The notes below the pieces were generated by a model that saw nothing but the letters and a program-made list of their open reading frames with translations, did not search any database and had not been told where the DNA came from. This document shows, one piece after another, positions 8,703 to 16,720 of a stretch of 64,000 nt of DNA. Source of the DNA: Planctomycetota bacterium (GTDB lineage: Bacteria; Planctomycetota; Planctomycetia; Pirellulales; PALSA-1355). The position numbers were made by a program, and so were the translations under genes. Positions within the stretch are counted from its first letter, which is position 1; each line of letters begins with the position of its first letter. The stretch covers positions 62,001-126,000 of the forward strand of contig QQVE01000051.1 of assembly GCA_003389325.1 (NCBI GenBank), read 5' to 3'.

Positions 8703-9398
8703 ATGTTTGAAAGCAAGTCAGGTGTGTTCCTGATCGCCGGCCTCGGTTTTTTCGCGTTCGCATTTCTGTCGAATGCGCTGGTGCCGGCGCTGATGTACCG
8801 CGATCTGCCCGAGAAAACGACGGCCCAACTGGTCGAGGAAAACAGCAACCTGATGTACCAGTTCGAGAACCTGGCCAACCGCTACCCCGAGCAATTCGAG
8901 AAGTACTACGGCGAAGTGACCGAGGAGAAGTGTGCCGAAGCCCTGGAGTTGGGCCGCCGCACCTACGTCAGCGAAGCCTGCTGGCACTGCCACAGCCAGT
9001 TCGTGCGGCCCGTGTCGCGCGAGGAGGATCGCTGGGGACCGGTTTCGCGCACCGAAGAATATCAAAACGTCCTGCAGCGGCCCGTAATGTTCGGCACGCG
9101 GCGGATCGGGCCCGACCTGTCGCGCGAAGGGGGCCGCCGCGGCAACGACTGGCACGCCGTGCACTTCTTCCAACCGACGATGGTGTCCACCGGATCGCCG
9201 ATGCCGGCCTATCCCTGGTTCTTCGACGGCTCGCCCGATAAGCCCAACAAGCGCGGGATCGCGCTGATCACCTACGTGCAGTGGCTCGGATCGTGGCTGG
9301 AAAGCTATCCCTACTACGAGGACTTCAAACCGATTCCCTTGCCCGAGGAGATCAAGGAGAGCATCGAGAAAGAGGCCGAGGAGTCGCAGGAATCATGA
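8703..9398 (+). CDS. ccoO: cbb3-type cytochrome c oxidase subunit II (monohaem)
   Basis: A 231-residue protein with one N-terminal membrane anchor (about residues 8-30) and a periplasmic monohaem cytochrome c domain: C93-WH-C96-H97, followed by GPDLSREGG and a probable Met ligand in GSPMPAYPW. It passes electrons to CcoN. AAAGGAT lies ahead of the ATG at 8703. The C-terminus is strongly acidic. It overlaps the next gene by ATGA. Confidence 0.96.
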   Translation: MFESKSGVFLIAGLGFFAFAFLSNALVPALMYRDLPEKTTAQLVEENSNLMYQFENLANRYPEQFEKYYGEVTEEKCAEALELGRRTYVSEACWHCHSQFVRPVSREEDRWGPVSRTEEYQNVLQRPVMFGTRRIGPDLSREGGRRGNDWHAVHFFQPTMVSTGSPMPAYPWFFDGSPDKPNKRGIALITYVQWLGSWLESYPYYEDFKPIPLPEEIKESIEKEAEESQES

Positions 9399-9796
9399 GC
9401 ACCCAGCGCAAGCCGTTCCACACGCGTTCGGTCGTCGTCGCCCTGATGGCTTTGGCGATTCTCGTGCCCAGCCTGTACGGCTTCGGCACGAAGTTCCTTG
9501 AGTTTATCGCGCTCTATCGGGGAGACGCCGACGGGGCCTTCGCCATCAGCCCGATCCTGAACTACCTGCTGGCCAGCCTGGGATTCTTGTTTCTCTTCGG
9601 CTGGGCCGTGATGAGCGGGATGTTCCACGATATCGAACGGCCCAAATACACCATGCTCGAAAACGAAGCACGGCTCGACCACAGCGCGCCGCCGAACTCG
9701 CGAGGTCAGTTCGGCGGATCTCTCGGCAGACGTCTCTCCGGCGAAGCCGATCTGCCCTACTCTTCTCGATTCCGGGACCCTCATGAGCATGACTGA
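9395..9796 (+). CDS. Small membrane protein of the cbb3 operon
   Basis: A 133-residue protein with two predicted membrane helices (about residues 14-34 and 52-74), then a polar tail of about 55 residues. The start at 9395 overlaps the ccoO stop (ATGA) and the 3' end overlaps the next gene by 14 bp, which supports it as a real, coupled gene. No family is recognised; it is not obviously CcoS or CcoH. Probably an accessory or assembly subunit. Confidence 0.75.
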   Translation: MSTQRKPFHTRSVVVALMALAILVPSLYGFGTKFLEFIALYRGDADGAFAISPILNYLLASLGFLFLFGWAVMSGMFHDIERPKYTMLENEARLDHSAPPNSRGQFGGSLGRRLSGEADLPYSSRFRDPHEHD

Positions 9797-9992
9797 AAGC
9801 TCCACCGACGAAACTCTGCCCGGCGCCGAACAAGCTTCCGCCGAGAAGGAACACCAGTTTCACCACTACACCGGCAACCGCATTCCGTGGTACGTGCGGC
9901 TGATGTGGCTGCTGTTCTGGATTTTCGCCATCTACTACACGTTGACCTTCCTGTTTCCGGCGCTGCGCATCGAGTTGACATCGCCCCCATGA
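9783..9992 (+). CDS. Single-span small protein, CcoQ- or CcoP-anchor-like
   Basis: A 69-residue protein: polar, acidic N-terminus, then HHYTGNRIPWYVRLMW and one membrane helix (about residues 37-60). Single-helix proteins of this size accompany cbb3 oxidases (CcoQ/FixQ), and the tryptophan-rich entry to the helix also resembles the N-terminal anchor of CcoP. The start overlaps the previous gene by 14 bp and its stop overlaps ccoI by ATGA. If the dihaem lipoprotein at 5463 is the electron-transfer part of CcoP, this could be the separated membrane anchor; that is inference. Confidence 0.72.
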   Translation: MSMTESSTDETLPGAEQASAEKEHQFHHYTGNRIPWYVRLMWLLFWIFAIYYTLTFLFPALRIELTSPP

Positions 9993-12253
9993 GCCAGTCC
10001 CAGGCTTCCACGACCGGCAAGCGCGACGTCGAGCGCCGCAGCGAACAGGTCGCGTGCGACTACTGCCACCTGCCCGTTGACGTGGACGGTGTGCCCGAGG
10101 GTGAAGCCGTTTATTGCTGCTTTGGGTGCCGCCTGGCCTCCGATATCACCGGTCACAGCGGGGCCGAAGGCGAAGTGCGCTGGACCATGGTCCGCCTGGG
10201 CCTGGCGATCTTTCTGTCGCTCAACGTGATGATGTTCACGATGGCCCTATGGACACACGAGTTGTACGACGCCCGCGCCGCCGGTTCGGGACCGCTGGCA
10301 GCTTCGCTGGCCGACTTGTTCCGCTATCTGTGTTTGCTGCTCAGCCTGCCCGTGCTTTGGCTGCTCGGGCTGCCACTGGCGGAAAACGCCCTGGCCACGC
10401 GCCGCCGCGACGTGGCCGCGGCCGACCTGCTGATCGTCGTCGGCGTGACCGCGGCTTACGCCTATTCGGTCGTTTCAGTGCTGCGCGAATCGGGACACGT
10501 CTATTTCGAGGTGGGCTGCGGTGTGCTGGTGATGGTCACGATCGGACGCTGGCTGGAAGCCAAGGGCAAACTGCGCGCGACCGCGGCGCTGGCGGCCCTG
10601 GAAACGCTGCTGCCGAAGACCGTGCGCGCCGTCGACACGACGGGCAAGGACCATGAAGTGCCGACCGAGCAGATCGAGCACGGCGATCGGCTGCGCGTGC
10701 TGGCCGGCGAGCGGATCGCTACTGACGGAGTCGTCGCGGCCGGCTGTGCGGGCGTCAGCCAACAGTTGCTGACAGGCGAGAGCCGCCCGGTGACCAAGCG
10801 CACCGGCGATGAGGTGCTCGGGGGCAGCCTCAGCCTCGACGGCGAGCTGCTGATCGACGTGGCCGCTCCGGTGCATGAAGGCTCGCTGGCTCGGCTCATC
10901 GAGATGGTCCGCACGGCCCGGCTGGCCAAGGGCCGCTACGAGCGCGTGGCCGACCGCGTAGCCCGGTGGTTCTTGAGTGCCGTGCTCGTGGTGGCCGCCG
11001 GCACGCTCGCGTTTCACCTTTGGCGCGAGGGGATCGAAGCCGGGCTGATGGCGGCCTTGGCCGTGCTGCTGATCGCCTGTCCTTGTGCACTGGGCCTGGC
11101 CACTCCCATGGCCGTGTGGAGCGCCTTGAGCGGCGCTGCCCGACACGGGGTATTGTTTCGCAACGGAGAAGCGCTCGAACAGTTGGCCGAAGTGCGGGCG
11201 TTGCGCTTCGACAAGACCGGCACGCTCACCACGTCCGAACCCCGCGTGGAACATTTGCTGCTGGCCGGCGAGCATGACCGCATCGAGGTGGCCCGGCGGG
11301 CGGCACGGCTGGCCGGGGCGTCGACCCACGTTTTTTCGCAGGCCATTGTTCGCTACCTCGACGATGGCGGGAACATCGTCGACGGCGAGCCTGCGTCTGC
11401 CGCCGATCTGTCGACGGCGCCGGGGCAAGGCGTGGCGGCCCGGTTCGGGGGCGAAGGCCTCGCTACGCAACTGGGCAGCGTTCGCTGGCTCGTGGCCTCG
11501 GGCATGGCGCTGTCCGACGAACTCGAGCAAGCGGTTGCGGCGGCTCGCGTCGAGGGCCAGTCGATCTCGGGGATTGGCTGGGGCGGCCGCGTACGTGGGC
11601 TGTTCGAGTTTTCCGACACGTTGCGCGAAGAGGCGCCCGAGGCGTTGGCAGCCTGTGCGGCGCTGGGATGTGACGTGGCCGTGCTCACCGGCGACGAGCA
11701 GGCTCGGACGCGGCGATTGGCCGACAAGCTCGGTGTTCCGGTCATAGCGGGACTCTTGCCGGAGGACAAGGTCGCCCAACTCGACGCGGCGCGGCGCGCG
11801 TTCGGCCCCGTGGCCATGGTGGGCGACGGCGTGAACGACGTGCCCGCTTTGGCCGCCAGCGACCTGGGCATCGCCATGGGCTGCGGCGCGGACCTGTCGC
11901 GCGATGCGGCCGCGGTGTGCCTGGTGTCCGACAACCTGTCTCGGGTGCCTTGGGCCCTCGAGCTGTCGCGGGCCAGTGTCCGCGTGATTCGGCAAAACCT
12001 GTTTTGGGCATTCGGCTACAACACGGTCGGTATCGGCCTGGCCGCAGCCGGCTGGCTCAATCCCGCCTGGGCTGCCGCGGCGATGGTGTTCAGCAGCCTG
12101 ATCGTGGTGAGCAATTCGCTGCGCTTGGCCGGTGCCCCACCGGAAGCGACCGCGGGCAACGCTAGTTCCTCAAACGCGCCTTTGGAGTCGGTATCTTCGA
12201 GAGCAACCGACGAGGACTCCGCCGATAGACTCCCCGAGGCTTGCGTGCCATGA
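9989..12253 (+). CDS. ccoI: Copper-translocating P1B-type ATPase of cbb3 oxidase assembly
   Basis: A 754-residue heavy-metal ATPase (CcoI/FixI type) that moves copper out of the cytoplasm for insertion into the oxidase. The N-terminal metal-binding region has C23-DY-C26 and C43-C44-FG-C47. The actuator loop has TGES (262-265), the membrane metal site is C364-P-C366, and the phosphorylated aspartate is D408 in DKTGT. The hinge GDGVND follows. Its position after ccoN/ccoO and the ATGA overlap with the preceding small gene make the cbb3 role very likely. The ATG at 9989 is chosen over an open frame from 9887 because of this coupling. Confidence 0.96.
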   Translation: MSQSQASTTGKRDVERRSEQVACDYCHLPVDVDGVPEGEAVYCCFGCRLASDITGHSGAEGEVRWTMVRLGLAIFLSLNVMMFTMALWTHELYDARAAGSGPLAASLADLFRYLCLLLSLPVLWLLGLPLAENALATRRRDVAAADLLIVVGVTAAYAYSVVSVLRESGHVYFEVGCGVLVMVTIGRWLEAKGKLRATAALAALETLLPKTVRAVDTTGKDHEVPTEQIEHGDRLRVLAGERIATDGVVAAGCAGVSQQLLTGESRPVTKRTGDEVLGGSLSLDGELLIDVAAPVHEGSLARLIEMVRTARLAKGRYERVADRVARWFLSAVLVVAAGTLAFHLWREGIEAGLMAALAVLLIACPCALGLATPMAVWSALSGAARHGVLFRNGEALEQLAEVRALRFDKTGTLTTSEPRVEHLLLAGEHDRIEVARRAARLAGASTHVFSQAIVRYLDDGGNIVDGEPASAADLSTAPGQGVAARFGGEGLATQLGSVRWLVASGMALSDELEQAVAAARVEGQSISGIGWGGRVRGLFEFSDTLREEAPEALAACAALGCDVAVLTGDEQARTRRLADKLGVPVIAGLLPEDKVAQLDAARRAFGPVAMVGDGVNDVPALAASDLGIAMGCGADLSRDAAAVCLVSDNLSRVPWALELSRASVRVIRQNLFWAFGYNTVGIGLAAAGWLNPAWAAAAMVFSSLIVVSNSLRLAGAPPEATAGNASSSNAPLESVSSRATDEDSADRLPEACVP

Positions 12254-13008
12254 TCGAACTGCCGCTTATTTTCGTGGGAGGCCTGCTCGGCTCGGCGCAT
12301 TGCGTGGGCATGTGCGGTGGTTTCGCCCTATTGATCGGCGCCCCAACCCGCAGGCTTTCGGCGAACCTCGCCAGGCAAGTCATCTACAGCTTGGGGCGAA
12401 TCTTTACCTACGGTTGCTTCGGCGCGGCAGTAGGCTTTGGCGGACTACGTCTCTCAGACGACTTGGGCGGTTTCGTCAACGTGCAGGCGGTCGTGGCAAT
12501 CGTGGCCGGTGTGCTGCTGATTGCCCAGGGACTGGTCTCCGCCGGCGTGGTGGGGCGCGCCTCGCGTGCCTTGCGGCTGGCGCTGGCGCCGGCCGGAGTT
12601 CCCGTGGCGGCCAGCCCTGCCGGCGGCGACGTGGGACTCGGCTGCCTGATGGGCGGCATCGTGGGCACGTTCTTGCGCGACCGTCGGCTCTCGAGCGTTT
12701 TCTTGGCAGGCGTGCTCACAGGTCTGATGCCCTGCGGGCTGGTCTACGCTTACGTGGCTCTGGCCGCCGGCACGGGCGATCCCCTGCTGGGCCTGACAAC
12801 GATGGCTGCCTTTGGGTTGGGAACCGTGCCGTTGATGATGCTCACCGGCGGCGGCTTGACGTTGCTCTCGTTGGCCGGTCGGCGGCGGCTGCTCTACCTG
12901 GCCGCCTGGTGCGTCGTGCTGACCGGCCTGGTATCGACGGCCCGCGGCGTGGGTTTTCTGGAGTTGCCGGGCCAGCAGACCGCGGCAACATGTCCGATGT
13001 GCGACTGA
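12250..13008 (+). CDS. UreH/TauE-like membrane protein of the cbb3 operon
   Basis: A 252-residue multi-pass protein with about six membrane helices. The first helix has the GGLLGSAHCVGMCGG motif of the UreH_2 / sulfite-exporter-TauE-like family, and a second Cys-containing helix reads GLMPCGLVY. Members of this family commonly follow ccoI in cbb3 operons and are thought to handle metals or thiols during assembly; the exact function is not settled. The ATG at 12250 overlaps the ccoI stop. A C-terminal TCPMC pair could bind copper. It is the last gene of the operon and is followed by a hairpin. Confidence 0.88.
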   Translation: MIELPLIFVGGLLGSAHCVGMCGGFALLIGAPTRRLSANLARQVIYSLGRIFTYGCFGAAVGFGGLRLSDDLGGFVNVQAVVAIVAGVLLIAQGLVSAGVVGRASRALRLALAPAGVPVAASPAGGDVGLGCLMGGIVGTFLRDRRLSSVFLAGVLTGLMPCGLVYAYVALAAGTGDPLLGLTTMAAFGLGTVPLMMLTGGGLTLLSLAGRRRLLYLAAWCVVLTGLVSTARGVGFLELPGQQTAATCPMCD

Positions 13009-13020
13009 GCTCGTCTGCTG

Positions 13021-13049
13021 GCCCGGCGCGATGGCTCAGAGCGCCGGGC
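13021..13049. terminator. Hairpin between convergent genes, no T-tract
   Basis: A perfect 9-bp inverted repeat, GCCCGGCGC at 13021-13029 and GCGCCGGGC at 13041-13049, with an 11-nt loop. It lies after the UreH-like gene and overlaps the end of the convergent DUF4405 gene, so it could stop transcription from both sides. No run of T follows in either direction, so it is not a classical intrinsic terminator. Confidence 0.55.
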
Positions 13050-13596
13050 CTTGGACCATCAGATAGGCCAGTCCCACCAGCAGCCCGACGACGTTGACCA
13101 CGGCGATCAGAAGTCCGACGCCCCAGAGGGTTTGCTGCCCTTCGTCGAGCTTGGCTGCGGTGCGATCGCGTTTGAGCACCTTGGTCATCATCACGCCGCA
13201 CACCCACGACCAGTGCAGCATGACGTGGAGCAGGATGGCCAGACCGAGGATCGTGACGAGTGCGAATTGCAGGTTCGACCAGGCATCGTAGCCGAAGCCC
13301 CACAATGTCCAGCCGGCCGAGGCCGAAGGCAGCGGAAACACGAACCGCAGCACGGCCGCAATGAACAGCAGCGTACAGACGATCACCAACAGCACGGTGT
13401 CGAGCGCGAAATTGATGATTGTTTTCGACCAGCCGCCGCTTGGTTTCGGATTGCCGCGCGCCGGATTCTGCGTCTCTGCGGCGCGCGTGACCGGGCGGCC
13501 ACGCGCTAGCGCCGCCGTCTGATCATCCCGTTGGGTGCGTGCGCTCGAATCCTGAGTCATCTCGTCGGCCATCAAGGTTGTCTGGGAGGTGATCAT
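13036..13596 (-). CDS. DUF4405-like membrane protein
   Basis: A 186-residue protein with a polar N-terminal 55 residues and four predicted membrane helices (about 60-87, 105-123, 124-140 and 158-178). Helix three carries LHVMLHWSW with H124 and H128, the pattern of DUF4405, which is related to haem-binding cytochrome b561-like domains. The start is uncertain: ATG 13596 or ATG 13572 (MADEM) fit best; the frame stays open to 13929 but that extension looks non-coding. A role in electron transfer would fit the neighbouring oxidase operon, but the gene converges with it and is not cotranscribed. Confidence 0.72.
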   Translation of the reverse strand: MITSQTTLMADEMTQDSSARTQRDDQTAALARGRPVTRAAETQNPARGNPKPSGGWSKTIINFALDTVLLVIVCTLLFIAAVLRFVFPLPSASAGWTLWGFGYDAWSNLQFALVTILGLAILLHVMLHWSWVCGVMMTKVLKRDRTAAKLDEGQQTLWGVGLLIAVVNVVGLLVGLAYLMVQGPAL

Positions 13597-14075
13597 CACA
13601 ATCCCCGCCGCCTTCAGAGTTGGGGCAATTGTTCCTCGAAATGGTGTGAGAGCAATCCGAATGCCGGCCGCCCCCGAATCGGTGCATCTCCGCGAAACTT
13701 TGGCGCTCCCTCCCCGCCCGGCCTCCTCCGCTGCGGTTACTCCTCGCCCAACTCCCCATAAGCCACCCCGCCAAAGCGCTGTGCGATGTGCAGTAATCCG
13801 AGCGAATTCGCACACGTTGTGCCCCTTGCCAGAGCGACGAAATGACCCAACGATTGCTATCAGACCTGACAGCGATCGGCATCCGTTTGCGCAATTCCCC
13901 GGTCTTGCGATCGCACCTGCCACGCACATCGCAGTGGGTAACGACCGTCACGGATCGGCGGGGATTCGCCGCGAACTTGGCATGGAAACTGCAACTTAAG
14001 TGGGGTTGGACGGTGGGTATTTAATAGAGGCTTGGGACGCCGCAAGGCATCCCGTAGAGGTAAAGGAGTCGAGCC
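13597..14075. other. Divergent intergenic region before DUF4405 and YbaK genes
   Basis: About 480 bp between divergent genes. Open frames crossing it have no recognisable domain. An AT-rich TATTTAATA stretch (14018-14026) 50 bp before the YbaK gene may be part of its promoter, and a small hairpin follows it. Nothing else is seen. Confidence 0.4.
14034..14053 (+). other. Short 5'-leader hairpin with GCAA tetraloop
   Basis: GGGACGCC, GCAA, GGCATCCC: a stem of eight positions with one C-A mismatch, closed by a GNRA-type GCAA loop. It ends 22 bases before the ATG of the YbaK gene, between a TATTTAATA stretch and the AAGGAG ribosome binding site. It could stabilise the leader. The function is unproven. 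Confidence 0.35.
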
Positions 14076-14549
14076 ATGACGATGAAGAATCTCCTCGAAA
14101 AGCGCCGCGTGCCGTTCGAGACCGTCGTGCACAGCGCGACGTTCGACGCACAACATCTCGCCCAGGCGTTGCACACGCCGGGAGCCGAAGTGGCCAAGAC
14201 CGTGCTGCTGCGGGCCGATCACGACTATGAGTATGTCGTGGCCGTGCTGCCCGCCTCGCACATGATCGACTTCGACGCGCTGAGCCAGTTTCTGGGCGGC
14301 ACGCCGTTGGAGTTGGCCACCGAGCACGAGATTGCCGAGCGTTGCCCGGACTGCGAGTTCGGTGTGCTGCCGCCGTTCGGAACGCACTACGGCGCAAAAA
14401 CGATCGTCGACAAGATCCTGACCAAGGACGAGTACATCACGTTCGACAGCGACTCGCACACCGAAGCGATTCGGATGAAGTTCGCAGACTACTTCGACGT
14501 CGAACATCCGCTCGTGGCGAGCTTCGCCCGCGCTGCCGGCGGCGAATAA
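14076..14549 (+). CDS. YbaK/EbsC-type aminoacyl-tRNA deacylase family protein
   Basis: A 157-residue single-domain protein of the YbaK/ProX family, which hydrolyses mischarged tRNAs such as Ala- or Cys-tRNA(Pro). Family features are the N-terminal VPFETVVHSATFDAQ, the VAKTVLLR segment with the conserved lysine (about K41), LPASHMIDFDAL, and the GVLPPFGTHYG loop. AAGGAG lies 7 bases ahead of the ATG. It is a stand-alone gene rather than a prolyl-tRNA synthetase insertion domain. Substrate preference cannot be told from sequence. Confidence 0.9.
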   Translation: MTMKNLLEKRRVPFETVVHSATFDAQHLAQALHTPGAEVAKTVLLRADHDYEYVVAVLPASHMIDFDALSQFLGGTPLELATEHEIAERCPDCEFGVLPPFGTHYGAKTIVDKILTKDEYITFDSDSHTEAIRMKFADYFDVEHPLVASFARAAGGE

Positions 14550-14557
14550 CCGCCGGC
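14535..14557 (+). terminator. Hairpin spanning the stop codon of the YbaK gene
   Basis: A perfect 8-bp repeat GCCGGCGG/CCGCCGGC (14535-14542 and 14550-14557) with a 7-nt loop that contains the TAA stop. No T-tract follows. It may end or stabilise the transcript. Confidence 0.45.
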
Positions 14558-14784
14558 ACTTAGCCAGTGGGATCTGCTTAACGGCTTGGCCAAGAGAGCG
14601 AGCCTAGGTCTTGTTCGTGCGGGCGGCCTGCGTGAAGGGTGACGAACCTTGCATCTCGTTAACCTTTCGCGCGCCGCGAGTTGCCGCTGTGGGGAAGGCG
14701 CGGGAAGTAGGGTAGAATAGAGACAGTCATGTGCTGCGGCAGATGGCGATGCCGACCACACGTCTCGTATAGGACTAGATCACG

Positions 14785-15261
14785 ATGACACTGTTCAAGC
14801 GAATCCTCTGCCCCGTGGACTTTTCCGAAACGTCGACGCAGGCGCTGCTCTACGCTGAAAAGCTGGCCCGGGAGATGGGCGCGGAGTTGATCCTGGTTCA
14901 CGCCTTCGACGCGCCAAAGTCGTACGACGATGCCGGGCAGCGGGAGCCGGCCGATCCCAACATCAAGGCCAAGCTGCAAGACATCAAGCCGATGTACCCC
15001 GAGTTGCCCGTGCGGCGAGCCCTGCACGCGGGCCCGCCGGGCGAAGTCGTTTGCTGGCTGGCACAGGATCAGCAGTGCGACCTGATTGTCATGGGCACGC
15101 ACGGCCGGTCGGGCCTGATGCACCTGCTGATGGGAAGCGTCGCCGAGTACGTGTTGCGTCACGCCCAGTGTCCGGTGGTCGTGGTTCGTGACAAGCCCTC
15201 CGATGAACCGGCGCCCGTGGAGCCCAAGGTGCTGCCGCTGCCTCCGCCGCAGTGGATGTAG
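14785..15261 (+). CDS. Universal stress protein (UspA family)
   Basis: A 158-residue single Usp domain. The N-terminus ILCPVDFSETS and the nucleotide-binding motif MGTHGRSGLMHLLMGSV (pattern G-x2-G-x9-G-S/T) mark an ATP-binding Usp. A proline-rich tail ends PLPPPQWM. The next gene starts 3 bases after the stop, so the two may be cotranscribed. Usp proteins respond to starvation and oxygen limitation, which would fit the respiratory neighbours, but the client process is unknown. Confidence 0.93.
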   Translation: MTLFKRILCPVDFSETSTQALLYAEKLAREMGAELILVHAFDAPKSYDDAGQREPADPNIKAKLQDIKPMYPELPVRRALHAGPPGEVVCWLAQDQQCDLIVMGTHGRSGLMHLLMGSVAEYVLRHAQCPVVVVRDKPSDEPAPVEPKVLPLPPPQWM

Positions 15262-15264
15262 GCC

Positions 15265-16053
15265 GTGACGCGCGATCTCGAGCGTCTGTGCACGAATGAC
15301 TCACGCGTCTCGGAGACGGCAGGCAAAGCGGAACTGATGGCCCCGGCAGATGCGCGCTCGCCGTCGAGGGAGGACGATGTCGATCGGCAGTTTCGCCGCG
15401 AGCATCCGTGGATCTGGTGGGCGACGCTCTTCGGGCCGCCGCTGCTCTCGGCCGCACTGCTGGCTGCCATCTACGTGCAGAGTCCCACCACGTTTCACCG
15501 GCTGCTGGCTGCCGCCTTAGGCACGTTCTTCCTGTTGGGGCGCTTCGTCATTCTGCTGGGCGAGAGCGGCGATGGTCCGCCGCGCGTGTTGCACGCCTGG
15601 CAATTGCTGGCAATGGTTCTCTACATGGACCTGATGGTTGCCGTCGTACTCTCCTTTCACCTGGCGTTTGCGTACCGGTTGCCTTACGTCGGCTCGCGCT
15701 TGCGCGAACTGGAAGCCGAGGGACGTTTGATGCTGGCTGCCAATCCGTGGATGCGGCGAACGACCTTCTGGGGCGTGGTGGCGTTCGTGATGATCCCTCT
15801 GGCGTCCACCGGCAGCATCGGCGGCTCGATTTTCGGCCGGTTGTTGGGGATGTCGCGGGGACGCACGCTGTCAGGCGTGGCACTGGGTAGCGTGCTGGGA
15901 GCCGGGGTGATGTACTTCGGCTCGGCAGTCCTCAATGCGTTCTTCGGCGACTATCCGATAGCCAAATACATCGGCGGAGGAGGCATCCTGCTGGCGTTCC
16001 TGTGGGTACTGAACCGCCGCTATCGCCGGCTGCGCCGCGAGGAACATGATTGA
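15265..16053 (+). CDS. Membrane protein resembling small multidrug export family
   Basis: A 262-residue protein with about five membrane helices, a basic N-terminus (residues 1-50) and a basic C-terminus. The segment FVMIPLASTGSIGGSIFG followed by GMSRGRTLSG resembles the signature loop of the small multidrug export family (Sm_multidrug_ex), where a P-x-P-G-T-G motif is usual; here it is degenerate. The start is a GTG 3 bases after the usp stop; an ATG at 15337 would remove 24 residues and is also possible. The transport role is inferred only from this resemblance. Confidence 0.7.
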   Translation: MTRDLERLCTNDSRVSETAGKAELMAPADARSPSREDDVDRQFRREHPWIWWATLFGPPLLSAALLAAIYVQSPTTFHRLLAAALGTFFLLGRFVILLGESGDGPPRVLHAWQLLAMVLYMDLMVAVVLSFHLAFAYRLPYVGSRLRELEAEGRLMLAANPWMRRTTFWGVVAFVMIPLASTGSIGGSIFGRLLGMSRGRTLSGVALGSVLGAGVMYFGSAVLNAFFGDYPIAKYIGGGGILLAFLWVLNRRYRRLRREEHD

Positions 16054-16079
16054 CGCAGGCCGCGTCTGCACAGCCCGGT

Positions 16080-16586
16080 CTAGCGACTGACCTGCACGCG
16101 ACGCTCGGAAAACAGCCGCACGTAGTCGAGCGTGCTGATCATGCCCACCAGTCGCCCCGCGTCCACCACCGGCATGCGATGGATATGGTGCTCGAGCAGC
16201 TTCTGGGCAGCCGTCTCCAGCGAGTCGTCGGCCAGGGCCACGATCAAGTGGCGGCTCATCAGGTCCTCGACGCGGAGATCCTCGATCCGCTGGCCCACGC
16301 GATCGGCCACCTGCCGCATCGACTGGGCCGGTTCCTCGTGAAAGCCCGCCTGATCCCAGTAAAAGTCAGAGGTCAATTCGGCCAGGCTGCGCTCAAGCGC
16401 CAGTTGCCTGACCACGTCGGAGCGCGATACGACGCCCACGAGCTGCCCCTCTTCGACCACGGGAAAACCGCTGACCTTCTTGGCGAGAAACTCCTCTTCC
16501 AGCTCGTCCAGCGGCATGGAGGGCGGCACCGTATACACGTGGGCGTGCATCAGGTCGCGCACGTTGAGATGAACGGGCGTACTCAT
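16080..16586 (-). CDS. Paired CBS-domain protein
   Basis: A 168-residue protein with two CBS domains: VRDLMHAHVYTVPPSMPLDE to LVGVVSRSDVVRQ, and VEDLMSRHLIVALADDS to LVGMISTLDYVRL. They are separated by an insert of about 40 residues (YWDQAGFHEEP). CBS pairs bind adenine nucleotides and regulate partner proteins. No effector domain is fused, so it is a stand-alone sensor. The ATG at 16586 has GGGGAA ahead; the open frame to 16712 is not part of the family. Its target is unknown. Confidence 0.9.
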   Translation of the reverse strand: MSTPVHLNVRDLMHAHVYTVPPSMPLDELEEEFLAKKVSGFPVVEEGQLVGVVSRSDVVRQLALERSLAELTSDFYWDQAGFHEEPAQSMRQVADRVGQRIEDLRVEDLMSRHLIVALADDSLETAAQKLLEHHIHRMPVVDAGRLVGMISTLDYVRLFSERRVQVSR

Positions 16587-16720
16587 CCGAAAATTCCCCG
16601 AAGGATTCGTGTGCGGCCGCGGAGGCAGAGCCGATGTGCCACATTGTGCTGGCGCGGCCGGTTGCGTCAACCATAATAAGGCGTGCGATAGCAAACTAAA
16701 TTGCGAGGACATACAACCGC

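Noticed and set aside
7270-8763. Minus-strand open frame of 497 codons opposite ccoN
   Set aside because: The plus-strand frame has all haem and copper ligands; the opposite frame is Gln/His/Arg-rich without domains and is a shadow of high-GC coding sequence.
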